Below, one piece after another: positions 26,283-35,935 of a stretch of 64,000 nt of DNA. This stretch comes from Carya illinoinensis (Eukaryota; Streptophyta; Magnoliopsida; Fagales; Juglandaceae). Made by a program: the position numbers and the translations under genes. The DNA lies in assembly GCF_018687715.1 (NCBI RefSeq), contig NC_056757.1:7396501-7460500 (forward strand), read 5' to 3'. The notes beneath the pieces are model-generated. The model saw only the letters and a list, made by a program, of their open reading frames with translations, searched no databases and was not told where the DNA came from. The number at the start of each line of letters is the position of its first letter. Position 1 is the stretch's first letter.

Positions 26283-29200
26283 GTGACATTTGCTGGTGAT
26301 AGGTGTTTCTTTGCTCTAGAATTATGGGTTGGGTGCCAGTAATCATGTATGGGTCATTTGAAGCCAATTATCAATGAGTCCAAGGTGTTTGAGTTTCAGG
26401 TAGGGGAAGGAACTTCAGTGGTATTCATCAATTGAGAGAAGCAATGGTGGCCTTGACTGGGTGTCTTTATGGAAATCAATGTGATTTGGTTGCTATCCTC
26501 CGTCGTGCAGTGATCAACATCTTAAGGGGTCTTTCTGGTTCTCTATTGCACTTGTTATGGATGCGTCAGAGGTGGACAATGTAAAAAATGTGGACGGCTC
26601 CCACTCAATTGGAAGTGGAGTTTATTAGAGTAGGATGTGATTGGGAGCTGGATCTCCGTTCCTCATTTTATGCCCAGTAAGACCGCAGGCAAGAAGATCA
26701 GATGTGTTGGTCCCCATCAAGATTGGGATATTTCAAGTGAAATCACTTTACCGTGTGGTTCCCATAGAAGAAAATATGGAATAAAGCTCCCCCAATGGCA
26801 GCTTTCTTTGTTTGGGTGGCAGCATTGGGGAAAGTTCTAATATTGGAAAATTTGAGGAGGCAACGAGTGATAAATTGGTGCTATATGTGTAGAAGGGATG
26901 TGGAAATTGTGGATCACTTGTTACTACACCGAGATGTTACTAGGGTTATATGGGGGGAGAGAGGAATAATAGGAACTTCGAGGATTGTGAGAAGACTGGA
27001 GAGGAGCTAAATAATTTCTATTTGAAAACTTCATCATTGGATGCCCCCATACATATCTTCTTCTGGCTTGAAATTTCTGGACTTTTTTAAGCTTATTGCC
27101 CTTTCTAAGGTCTATCAATTGTATACACCCTGTATGCCTATTGTACCTTAGTGCTCATTATAAAATTATCTTATCAAAATATGCAAGGTTCGCTGTTACT
27201 TCTTTCCTCAATTACAAGTGTCATAGCAGATGATATACATCTAACTATTATTTCTCTTGGCCATGGTGTGTGTTTAGCCTGTTGCTCAAAATATCATGGT
27301 GGACCACCACCCAGGTGGAGGACATTGGTTTGCTGCTGGTCTCTCTCCTAATGTGAGCTTGCTGTCCCTTCAATTATGCTTCCATTTTTAATTGTTGGAG
27401 ACTGTCATTGCTAATTCTTATGTTTTATCACCATTTATCACATTATGCTGTCACTGAAGTATATGTACGTCACGTAGATTCCAGGAAGGAATAGAGTTGC
27501 TCTTCATAACAGTCCACACTTCCCGATAGTGCCATTTCAACATGCCAACAGTTATGGCAGTGTTGGAAGTTATGGTAGCTATAATGATAGTACAGGGCTT
27601 GGAAGCAGCTATGGAAGCTATGGAGATAGTAGTAATGTGTTTCCATATTATTCGCCTGTCGGTCCATCTGGGATGAACATGCATCCACAGGGCAATGTCT
27701 CAATGCTGGGAAGTAGTCCTGATGCGAGAAGAAGGGTTATGCAATACCCACATGGAAGTGGACTTGGTATAAGTCCCTCGGCTGGCAATTTTATATCACT
27801 GCCTCTTGGCACTAGCCCCTCACAATTTACTCCACCAAGTTCCTATAGTCAAGTTTCTGCTGGCTCTCCCGGACATTATGGTCCAACCTCTCCAGCAAGA
27901 GGCAGTCATGGATCGCCTTTAGGAAAGATGACTGCAGTTAGCCAGTTTAATAGAAGAAAAAGTTGGGGATATTCCGGAAATTCTCAATCTCAAGAGAGCC
28001 TGTCATGTTCTCATTGGCAAGGGCAATTTACTGATGGCTCTAGTTCTTCACAAACTGAAGGAAATTCTCAGGCACTTCATGGTTCTCCATCGCATCTGCA
28101 ATCAAGTTCTAATGCTGCAAGCTGGAAGCAGCATCGTGGAGGTGCCAGAATCTCTGCTGGTTACTCTCCCTTTCAGAGCATGCCGGGTTCCTCTACACTT
28201 GGTTCTAATATGCAACTGGCACAAACTGCTGGATCAGCTTCTGAAAAGCCAGAGGTTGGCCTCTCACTGCCTGATCCTGGAGATTGGGATCCCAACTATA
28301 GGTAAGCAGACCAGATACTGGTGTATCTATACATATATAAATCCAAGAGATACATTTGCTGCCTGCTGTCTCTTGCCCGCATGCTTTATTTGTATTAAAA
28401 TATTTTCCAATTAAAATGGTGCATAGTGTAAATTCCCTTGTTGTATTTATAACTTTTTAATTGAGGCCAGAACTGATAGCGGTATACAACTTTACCATGG
28501 TAGTTTCAAATCTAAATATAGTGAACATAGAAAACTTAAAGCATCCTAATAAGTCAAGACTCAAACAGCCCACCCAACGGGTAAACATCATTGCCTGCTG
28601 CTGCTTGTTACAGATTGTGTTGACGTTTATTTGTTTTTTTTTATTTTTTTTTTTTTTAATGGTCGTGATTATTCAATATTTTGTTATTTGGATATAGCTT
28701 TTTTTTTATAAGTAAAAATATTTTATATTTCAAAAGGAGTAATTAAGTACATTGAACGTATACAAGAAAACACCTAGCCCATAATAAAGCGCCCCTAATG
28801 ACCCAAAAACAACCCACAATACTAATCCCAAAACTACCCATAATACCCAGAAATTACACTGAACCTCAACCCCTTGTTTCCCATATAACTAATACCCAAA
28901 ATGCCCCTTGTTCCCATCTTCACATTGCCCTCCCTTTAGACTTCCCTCTAACTGGGCTACTTCCCTTAGTGTCGTAGTTAATTTTCCAAGAAAGACGTTG
29001 TAACTCCCTGTTTTTCTTGAAACTTTTGGTTTCAAGCGCGTGACTTGCCTCGATTGCGGTGATATTCGCATCCTCCATGTGAAATCCCCACGAAAGGCAG
29101 AATCTCGTTAACTTTAGGCAGAATCCAATCCGCTATTGGAGGAAAAGAGACCAGGGGAGCAACATTATCCTCAGAAACATTAACCAATTGCATTTCCAAT

Positions 29201-32200
29201 TCTGGACTTTCTTCCACGCAAGGTACCAACGACAAGTCCCGTACCTCCTCATCAACTCCATTGTTTCTTTCCATCCCCATTAGAGCTTCTAGGGTGTCAG
29301 CAAGTCCCTTCACCTCAGGCGACCCTAAACGAGCAACTTCAGCAAAACCTACATCTCCTTTACCATTTTCGGGCAAGGGTGTAATGCCGCCTAACGGTTT
29401 ATCCTGTGTTACCTGAGGTGAATGACATTCCATTACTGCATTCTCTACACCAACATCCGATGAAGACCCCACTTCAAATAACCTAAATTTCCTTTTGACT
29501 CGCCACACTCTTCTGGATCTGCTTATATGGACAGGACAGAATCCGATCTTCCGTTTTCCTTTATCTAAATTCAAAGGAATCGTGCCTATCTTAGTCTTAA
29601 CAGCCCTATTGCCTCCAGCTGAAAGCATGTCTATTTTTGTTGACAAGCAAGCTATCGCTGTCTTCAACTCGGCAAGGTTGGTTTCCATATCTTTTAGAGA
29701 ATTTTGCATCGCTTCAAGATGGTTCTGAACTTGCGTGATTTGCAGACCACTTTCACTGTTCCCCTTACTCTGAGCCACAGAAGCATGACCCATCTTCGGA
29801 GCTACTGCATACGATCACTTCACCGTGGATGTGCTTGGGTCTTTGGTGTTCTCAATCTTCTTTTCCTTTCTTGACCCCTCATCACAGGGAAAATCCATGG
29901 CTCTGCGTAATTCTGCTGCAAACTTCTCCCAACCTTGTCCTTCATGCCCTTCAGGAATTACAACACTGCTCCGCCGGCCTCCTCCACCATATTCGGTGAT
30001 AGTTAGATACCAACCATGCTTATTGGAGCATCGTTGGGCTATGAATTCTCTGTTACTTTCACGCAAGTGTTTTGTATAACCTGTATTTCTCCCCACCATT
30101 AATGTTTCTCCCACCGTAGCAATCAACCAATCTATACCATTCCGACCCATTACTACCGATCTCCAAAACCTTCTGCCCCTCTCCACTATTTTTAAAGAAG
30201 ACCTCCAAGTTTCTGGCAAAAACTCAAAAGCATTTGATTCCACCCAAAAACGCACCAGCTATACGGGGCTTCATTCTGTCAAGAAAGGTTGGAAAAATGC
30301 CCAACTCAAAAGAAACCAGTCGCTGGAGGTACGGAGGCCAGCAAAGAGGTCGCCGGTGTCCATCAATAAGCTCTGTGGAAGCCAACAGGGTCGCCGCTCC
30401 TACCAAATCTTGGAAAAAAAGAGGCCCAACCCAAAAAAAAATCAGTCGCCGGAGAAACTCCGACGTCAGAAGCCAGCGAGGGGGTCACCGGGACCCGTCA
30501 CAACTTTATGTGAGAAGAAATGCCGGTGGCTCCACCGAGAAAAGGCAGGCAAAGGTGAGGTAGAGAAATACCCAGGTCGCCGGAGGGATATCCGGCACCG
30601 GATACCCTTTAGTGACATCGTCGGTCCTTTCTGTGCTGGACTTGTGATGTCACTCGCCGGACAGGTGCCCGCGGAGGTGGCTCCTCTAGGGTTCTCTTGT
30701 TCTCTCTCGCTATCGCACAAGCTTATTTGGATATAGTTGATAGAGATTTATGGTATTATACTATTATTATGCATTACTCGGACTGATTTTTTGCTACTGT
30801 TTTTTTTTTTTTGTTAATTTTTTGCTACAGATGCACTCTCTAATTTGAGTAGCTAGAGCAATGACGTCCACAACCTTTTGGCTAGAAATGTTTTGAATTG
30901 TAGGCAGATATCGAATGATAGCCGGAAATCAATTGGGCAAAACTGAAGCTGTCTCCAGGAATTTGAAAATAGAAAACAACTAGCAGATAGACAATTGTGA
31001 AATTGTGTCATTATCCGAATTTTTTTGATTTGTGAGATAACATGTAAATGATAAAAAGAGTACCATTAAGTACACAGTTTTTCAGATACACCTAACTAGA
31101 GAGAGTAAAGAACTAAACAGAATTCTGAAAGCTAACACTATAGAAACATAATAGGGTAGCCATCCAATGGGGTATATTTGAAAAAAGGAAGATTTGAGTT
31201 TGCACTGCCTTCGAAACTCTGAGCATTTCCTTATTGTCATATACACCAGATATTAGAAAATTGAAGTCGTTCTCCACAAGAGCCTGTTGTAATCGTTCTC
31301 AAATCTGCTGATCCAGCATGCCACATTGTGTTAGTGATCTCACAATGGAGTAAAAGGTAATCTGCTGTTTCCCCATCCCTCCACATGCAAAATGACTTCA
31401 ATACCAGGAGTCCCGGACACGTCTACTCTGTAGGTTTTTATAATTAAGGATCTTTCCTAGTGCTGCTATCAAAGCAAAGAGAGTGCTCTTGATGAGTCCT
31501 TACTCTTCCTAGATGGACTTTCATGACTTCAAACACCCCTCCCTTGGACATGGCCTATCACATCTTGTCTTCCCCATATTGTCTCACCCTAGCAGAATAC
31601 AACAATCATAGAAAAGTCAGAAAGATCGATCTCCCAATCCTGTGCTGCTCTGATGAGGTCTACTGCCCATTGAGGTGATCCATTTGAAAATTTTAAATGA
31701 TCCAGAAAAACCACTTTAAGAAGTCGACCCCCACACCACACATCATGCCAGAATTTTATCCTAGATCTATCGCCTGCCTCATATCTATTATGTTGTGAGA
31801 ACTCCCCCAATCCGTTCTAACATTCTTCCATAATCCAACCCCATAAGACCATTCACCTCATTACCTCATTAAAGCTCCAACCATTGCAAGCACAACCATA
31901 CTTGTCTCCATAGGCTCTCTCTTTCACTTGCATACTGCCATAGCCACCCCAGGAAGGCATTTTTTAAATGTAATCAATTTCTTGATTCCTAACTCGCCAT
32001 TGGAGGTTGAAGAGCACACCTTGGGCCAATGTATAAGATGGAACTTCAGCTCCTCTTTTATACCAGCCCATAAAAATCTCTCTAAAGTTTATTGAGACTA
32101 TTGGCTACACTTGCATGACAGGGAAATAGATATAAAAGTAGGTCGATTAACTCTTAATCAGAGAAATTTAAAGAGACCCTCCTTTAGATAAGTTTCTTTT

Positions 32201-33485
32201 TTTTTTTCTTTTTTTGTGTCTGTAAACAAAATTTTTTAAAAAAAAAATTGACCATAAGAATAGGCACAAACCCAAGTTACAAGTACACAGGACATATACA
32301 AGATCATCGCTTGAGCATGCTAGTTTAGTGATACAAGAAATTCATGAAAACTCATTCCATTAAAATCAATTACAACTGACCAATGAAGTAAAGTATTGAA
32401 AAACAATTCCCTAAGCTCTTCCATTGATCGTTCTCAATCTTGGAAGCTTTTGTCATTCCTTTCCCTCCAAATGCACCACCATAAACATATTGGGACCATT
32501 TTCCATATTGCTACAATATGAGAGTTACCCTGAAGGCCTCTCCAAGAAGCTAGGAGATCGATCACCCTTCTCGGCATCACCCAAGTTAGTCCCACCCGAG
32601 TGAAGTAATCATTCCATAGGGTCGTGGCAATCTCGAGTGAAGTAATAAATGATCAATAGACTCTCCCATTCTTTTTGCACATGCAACACCACTCCATGAC
32701 AATAAATCGACGTTTCCTTAAATTATCAAGTGTGAGTATCTTTCCGAAGGAAGCTGTCCATACAAAAAAGAGTGCCTCTAAGGGTGTCTTTGTCTTCCAA
32801 TTGCTCTTCAATGGGAATGGGTTTGTTGTATGTGTGTTCATGACTTGATAGAAGGAGCGGATGGCAAACTTCCCTTTCTTGGAGCGATGCCAGAAAATCT
32901 TTTCATCAACTTCCCCCTCATGTGAGTCAAGTATATGTGATTATAAAATTCCGATATTGTGTCGACTTCCCAATCACGTGCATTTTTAAAGGAAGTGACA
33001 TTCCATTGAGGAGCACCATTTGATGTAACCAAAAGGTCCGCAATTGAGGCTTCTATCCGCAATTGAGGCTTCTATCATTCTTGCTATATCATAGACTTCT
33101 AGATAAGCTTCCTTGAGTACCCTATTGCCATGCCATAGGTCATGAATCTTGCTTGATTTTGAATCTGTCACCCACCTCAAAGCAGGTATCTCTAAAGTAT
33201 GTATCCCATTCTATTCTTATGTGCTTCCAAAGCCCCACCCCATATGGTCCACTTATCTCATTTGAACATCAACCTCCCCATGTTTCACCATACTTCGATT
33301 CTATGATATATCTCACAAGGTCCCCTGTTTTTTATGGCATCTCCACAACCATTTTCCCAACAAGTTCTTGTTAAAACTTAAAAACATGCAAATTCCTGAT
33401 ACCCATACCTCCTTTTGAGACGGGAACATACTAGTGGCCCATTTTACCCAGTGAAACTTAACTCATCATTCATTCCCACCCACCC

Positions 33486-33521
<36 letters not shown>

Positions 33522-35935
33522 CGGGGGTGCCCAACCCCTAATAAATCTTGCTGAAATTTCTCCATGTGTTGAGCCACCTTTGGTAGGGAAATGGGAATAA
33601 TGATAAGAAATAAATCGGCAAGTTGGATAGGGTATTTTTAATTAATGTGACCCTACCACCTTTGGATAGGTATATCCTCTTCCAATTAGCCAATCTCCGC
33701 CCCATTTTCTCTAGTATGTCATCCCAAATTGATTTCGATTTGAGTGGGGCACCAAGGGGAGGCCAAGATATTTCATCAGCAAATGAGATATCTTGCATCC
33801 CAAGATGGAAGCCACGCTCTCCATATTAGTGACATCTCCCACCAAAACTACTTCTGATTTTTTCAAGTTCACCTTCAATCCCGAAGCATCTTCAAAGCAA
33901 AGAAGAAGAGCCCTCAAAGCTTGAATATGATCATGTCCGGATCCACAAAATATTAGTGTCATTGACAAATAATAGGTGAGATATACTTGTCTCCCCTGCT
34001 GAAAATCCACAAAGGAAATCACCCTCCACAACTCTTGAAATCATCTTGCTAAAGGATTCCATTACAAAAACAAATAGTAGCAGAGAAAGAGGATCACCTT
34101 GTTTTAAGCCCCATGAGCTTTTAAAGAATCCATTTCGAACCAAAGACACATCGCTTGAGAGCATGTAAAGCAAAAAGGTCCAATTGACATGGTCATAAGC
34201 CTTTTCCATGTCTAATTTGCACAGAAGTCCCGGCTCTCCCGACTCTCCCGACTTTAGTCTACTATTAAAACATTTGCTGGCAACAAGTACCAAGTCAAGA
34301 ACTTACCAACCTACTTGCTACCTTTTCAAGGATGCCTTTCCAAATTGACTTGGTTTTTAAATGTTCACCTAGAGGGAGGCCAAGATATGCCATAGGTAAT
34401 GAAGACACATTGCATCCAAAGATTTGGGCTAGGCTGTCCACATCATCCCCGTTTCCTGTTCTAAGTAACCACGACTTGGGGAAATTTGTCTTCGACTGTG
34501 ATTCTGCCTTGAAGGAAAAATTTGTCTCCCTAAAAATCAGTGTTCACTTATGAATAACAAGTGCTGATGTTGGGTTCCACACGGAAAGCCTAATAATAGA
34601 CCTTCATTCACTAATACCGATGTTATTCTGTTAAAGGCCTTCATCATGTCTCAGCCAGGGTTTCAAAGAGTTCCATGGTAGAATCATTTACCATGACCGA
34701 GAAGCACACCCTGGATATGCAATGAACTATCCAGCTACACCACTTCTCCCATAAGCCACACCTTTCTTTCTCATTATCATCATTTAGACCATCATTGTTT
34801 AATCTTTACTAAACAAATAAATTATATGCATGCAGAGTATTAGTTAATTGATTTTCACATCATCATCAAGTTGAATTTGAAGTTGGTTTATTTGGATTTT
34901 CTGAGGTCCCTTGACAAACTTAAGGTTTAAATATTGGTTTTTGTCGATTTTTATTTTAGTGATGAACTTCTTCTACAAGAGGACGGTTTGGATATAAGTG
35001 CCGTGACAACCAACTTCAGCAAAAATGTGCATCTTGGACCTGCGGAACCATTGCTTGGGGATGGAAGATTCAACCATGTCTTGAGTACAATTTCAAATTT
35101 CTCTGTACAGAGGTAGGTCGTGCTCTGTTTTAACTATTCACTCATCTTATATGTTTATATTATTATTCCATTTGATTGTTAAATCTAAAAGATTCCTGAC
35201 TGCATTTGGTGTTCTCAATTGTGAGTATTGAATTCTGTTTATTTCCCATGCTTTTTGTAGGGGGGGATGAGTAATTTTTTATTTTCTTTTGATGAGTAGA
35301 TAAGTGATTTTTCTTTCCAATGCTTTCTTTGCATTTCTTCATTTTGTTTACGGTTTCACATGATGTGCTTCAGGCAAAATGGACCTGGTCAAGCATTTTC
35401 ACATATGGAGGTGGGTAGCCCTCCTTCAGCTCATGATCCACTTCACGGATATGTCCGCCCCATGTCAAATCCTTCCCACTTTGTGCCTAATATCTCACAA
35501 AATTCTCCTAGTCGTTTGGGACAGCAACCTGTTCAGCGGTTCGGTTATGGACGACCACCCAGTATTCGGGTTGGTGATTCCAATCATGTGATGGTTCAGC
35601 CCCCCTTCTCCAGCTTTAATTCTGGGGGTGTGCGTTCTCCTGGAAATAGCTCATTCAGCAATGGCATGCCATGGGGTACTTCCTGTCTTGACCATGTCAA
35701 GCCACAGCAACATTCACTGTTTTCCTTCCTACTTAATAAATTCTAATTACAAATATCTGGGTCAAAATAGAAAAGGCTACACAAGTCGAACTATATTATG
35801 TGTGAAGGTGAATAGAAGCAATTGGATGAACTCTGATAACATTTGCATTCTGTTGTAGGTCGTAGAGGCAATCATCCTATCACAAACATGCCACCGACTT
35901 CCCGTGGGAGAAAAGACTATGGAAGGATTGCCTAA
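9890..35935 (+). CDS. YAK1: YAK1-type DYRK family protein kinase (18 coding exons)
   Basis: Dual-specificity DYRK-family kinase, orthologue of plant YAK1, a nuclear/cytosolic kinase restrained by TOR and acting in growth arrest, ABA and stress responses (family knowledge). Spliced by eye, all introns GT-AG and phases consistent: 9890-10072, 17597-17796, 19027-19180, 19293-19402, 19506-19575, 19714-19796, 19880-19958, 20055-20095, 20580-20702, 22858-23008, 23185-23299, 23408-23490, 23608-23682, 27278-27352, 27478-28301, 34960-35112, 35374-35675, 35859-35935. Product 965 residues, close to the Arabidopsis length. Kinase domain about 130-471: glycine loop '[12 protein letters not shown]' (136-146), VAVK lysine K158, 'HCDLKPEN' with catalytic D256, D277-F-G, and the DYRK activation-loop Y289-x-Y291 before 'SRYYRSPEV'. 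All catalytic residues are present. The long Gly/Ser/Tyr-rich C-terminal tail contains 'DPGDWDPNY', conserved in plant YAK1. A GCG run in exon 1 encodes five alanines. Introns 1, 13 and 15 are swollen by LINEs. Start chosen as the first in-frame ATG. Confidence 0.95.
10725..10792 (+). mobile_element. LINE 3' tail in YAK1 intron 1
   Basis: 'ttgggctgtgcctatttact', then 'ataaaatttc' and 'ttacttatcaaaa'. This is the shared 3'-terminal signature of a LINE family that recurs through this gene, truncated to its last 60 or so bases. Confidence 0.6.
10919..10983. repeat. (CT)n microsatellite, about 32 units
   Basis: Uninterrupted CT dinucleotide run in YAK1 intron 1, followed by 'cacacaagtgcacaagcgcg'. 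Confidence 0.95.
11480..12600 (-). mobile_element. Degenerate LINE ORF2 3' part and tail (YAK1 intron 1)
   Basis: Antisense remnant of a LINE. The tail signature appears reversed at 11490-11560 ('aagtaaaattttattgatat'). Upstream on the minus strand come broken zf-RVT pieces: '[20 protein letters not shown]' near 11940-12000, and further pieces through 12226 and 12541. A perfect 34-bp tandem duplication lies inside (12229-12262 and 12263-12296). No open frame survives. Intronic and non-functional. Confidence 0.75.
12229..12296. repeat. Perfect 34-bp tandem duplication
   Basis: Two identical adjacent 34-bp units beginning 'cccaatcttgagctgctctc' at 12229 and 12263, inside a LINE remnant. Perfect identity in a decayed element suggests a recent slippage event. 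Confidence 0.9.
12640..13900. mobile_element. LINE ORF1-like fragments in mixed orientation (YAK1 intron 1)
   Basis: Plus-strand reading at about 12700-12970 gives text like the C-terminal part of a plant LINE ORF1 ('[18 protein letters not shown]', '[18 protein letters not shown]'). Minus-strand readings at 13452-13769 and 13642-13878 also look ORF1-like ('[20 protein letters not shown]'). The opposite orientations suggest two insertions or an inverted segment. All frames are broken. Confidence 0.5.
13901..16040. other. YAK1 intron 1, unassigned
   Basis: About 2.1 kb of intron with no recognised gene or element. Near 14530-14630 a short imperfect inverted repeat occurs ('gtaagtcaaaagtttttagc' against 'gtgctaaaatcttttgactt'). 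The region could hold older copia-type remnants, but I cannot support a call. Confidence 0.45.
16045..16560 (-). mobile_element. Degenerate LINE 3' end, antisense (YAK1 intron 1)
   Basis: Reversed tail at 16050-16135 ('ttttataagtgagataagaa' ... 'gtacactgggagtatacaac'). This is followed by decayed sequence with the 'atgatccatggattccctgt' and 'taagaatctttccaagtgca' words seen in the other antisense LINE 3' regions of this gene (compare 12000 and 32650-32760). 5'-truncated and broken. Confidence 0.65.
16561..17596. other. YAK1 intron 1, distal part
   Basis: No coding or repeat call. Contains a short (TA)n at about 17012-17026. Ends in the exon 2 acceptor 'ttttgcag' at 17589-17596. Confidence 0.5.
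17797..19026. other. YAK1 intron 2 with LINE tail and (TAA)n
   Basis: 1.2-kb intron. A sense LINE 3' tail lies at about 18545-18605 ('acttgggctatacctg' ... 'aataaaattcttgtcatcaa'). A (TAA)n microsatellite occurs at 18737-18763. No other feature recognised. Confidence 0.55.
20096..20579. other. YAK1 intron 8 with short antisense LINE tail
   Basis: At 20126-20170 a poly(T) run is followed by 'aataagttttaaaatcttat', the reversed LINE-tail signature. The rest is ordinary AT-rich intron. Confidence 0.45.
20703..22857. other. YAK1 intron 9 (2.2 kb), no element recognised
   Basis: T-rich intron between the exon ending 'IEILG' and the exon starting with 'GQPPDYVL'. It has no clear coding or element signature. 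The acceptor is 'ttttgtag' before 22858, chosen because it restores the conserved L-G-G-Q-P-P-D reading. Confidence 0.55.
25036..25127. repeat. 46-bp imperfect tandem duplication
   Basis: Two adjacent units start 'cggattttcga' at 25036 and 25082 and end 'atcagaccaaat', with a few substitutions between them. The surrounding GC-richer DNA (24940-25480) has repeated 'gcgggtgggt/gcccaccaccc' words and may be a decayed non-autonomous transposon. Confidence 0.8.
25565..25940 (+). mobile_element. LINE ORF2 C-terminus and tail (YAK1 intron 13)
   Basis: Sense-strand end of a LINE ORF2. Positions 25584-25862 stay open and read '[20 protein letters not shown]' followed by '[19 protein letters not shown]', the usual plant L1 C-terminal wording. 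After the stop come the tail words 'tgtactttggctatgcccat' and 'aataaaattcttg', then 'tatttataaaaaag'. Strongly 5'-truncated. Confidence 0.8.
26330..27185 (+). mobile_element. LINE zf-RVT fragment and tail (YAK1 intron 13)
   Basis: Broken sense LINE. The 26795-27010 reading gives '[20 protein letters not shown]', then C-Y-M-C and '[14 protein letters not shown]', a zf-RVT domain. The tail ends near 27185 with 'tgtatgcctattgtacctta' and 'ataaaattatcttatcaaaa'. Stops and shifts make it inactive. Confidence 0.78.
28698..30722 (-). mobile_element. ORF1-only LINE with exact 14-bp target duplication
   Basis: Complete-looking antisense insertion. It is bounded by the identical 14-mer TTATTTGGATATAG at 28684-28697 and 30723-30736. 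On the minus strand it starts with a GC-rich leader, then ORF1 from 30255 to 29032: '[19 protein letters not shown]', '[20 protein letters not shown]', then a coiled-coil-like '[19 protein letters not shown]'. One in-frame TGA at 29815-29817 interrupts it. The family 3' tail and poly(A) follow (28698-28770 as poly(T)). No RT, endonuclease or zf-RVT sequence is present, so ORF2 is missing and the element must have been moved in trans, or lost ORF2 by an internal deletion. Confidence 0.85.
31018..32185 (-). mobile_element. 5'-truncated LINE 3' part (YAK1 intron 15)
   Basis: Antisense tail at 31020-31085 ('ttttttgatttgtgagataa' ... 'gtaccattaagtacacag'), then broken zf-RVT and pre-zf-RVT coding. 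Positions 31589-31810 read '[16 protein letters not shown]' and '[20 protein letters not shown]' on the minus strand. All frames are decayed. Confidence 0.75.
32190..34300 (-). mobile_element. LINE ORF2 remnant with RT domain (YAK1 intron 15)
   Basis: The longest LINE piece here. The antisense tail at 32190-32310 is marked by poly(T) and 'gtacacaggacatatacaag'. Upstream on the minus strand come zf-RVT (32653-33180: '[20 protein letters not shown]'), the post-RT region (33538-33798: '[20 protein letters not shown]') and the RT core (33711-34293: '[16 protein letters not shown]', 'GLKQGDPLS'). The catalytic F-A-D-D reads 'FVNDT', so one aspartate is lost. A 32-base poly(C) at 33488-33519 interrupts the coding. 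Inactive. Confidence 0.85.
33488..33519. repeat. Poly(C) tract, 32 bases
   Basis: Uninterrupted run of C inside a LINE remnant. Such length is rare in plant DNA and prone to sequencing error, so the exact length is doubtful. Confidence 0.9.
34301..34560 (-). mobile_element. Separate LINE post-RT fragment
   Basis: Minus-strand reading of 34325-34470 gives '[17 protein letters not shown]' and 'KGILEKV', the region that normally follows RT. It lies upstream of the RT of the neighbouring remnant, so it must come from another insertion or a rearrangement joined at about 34300. Confidence 0.6.

Larger units (their letters stand above)
23683..27277. other. YAK1 intron 13 (3.6 kb), LINE-rich
   Basis: Contains two isolated sense LINE tails (about 23905-23972 and 24655-24730, each ending in an A-rich run), a duplicated 46-bp block, two larger LINE fragments listed separately, and a (TC)n at 26251-26279. 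Flanked by the kinase-domain exon ending 'QETPRL' and the tail exon starting 'PVAQNI'. Confidence 0.7.
28302..34959. other. YAK1 intron 15 (6.7 kb), a LINE cluster
   Basis: The largest C-terminal intron. It separates the exon ending 'DPGDWDPNY' from '[10 protein letters not shown]'. It holds at least three antisense LINE insertions (listed separately) and one poly(C) tract. Donor 'AG|gtaagc' and acceptor 'ttttag|T' join in phase 2. Confidence 0.85.

Noticed and set aside
27451..27703. Minus-strand frames of 77 codons opposite the YAK1 tail exon
   Set aside because: They are antisense shadows of the Gly/Ser/Tyr-rich exon 15.
29032..29793. 253-codon minus-strand open frame that could pass for a gene
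   Set aside because: It is in frame with 29815-30255, lies between LINE target duplications, and reads as the second half of a LINE ORF1.
33415..33600. Proline-rich plus-strand frame
   Set aside because: The proline run is only the translated poly(C) tract inside a LINE remnant.
34934..35116. A separate small gene
   Set aside because: It is YAK1 exon 16, with the correct phase on both sides.
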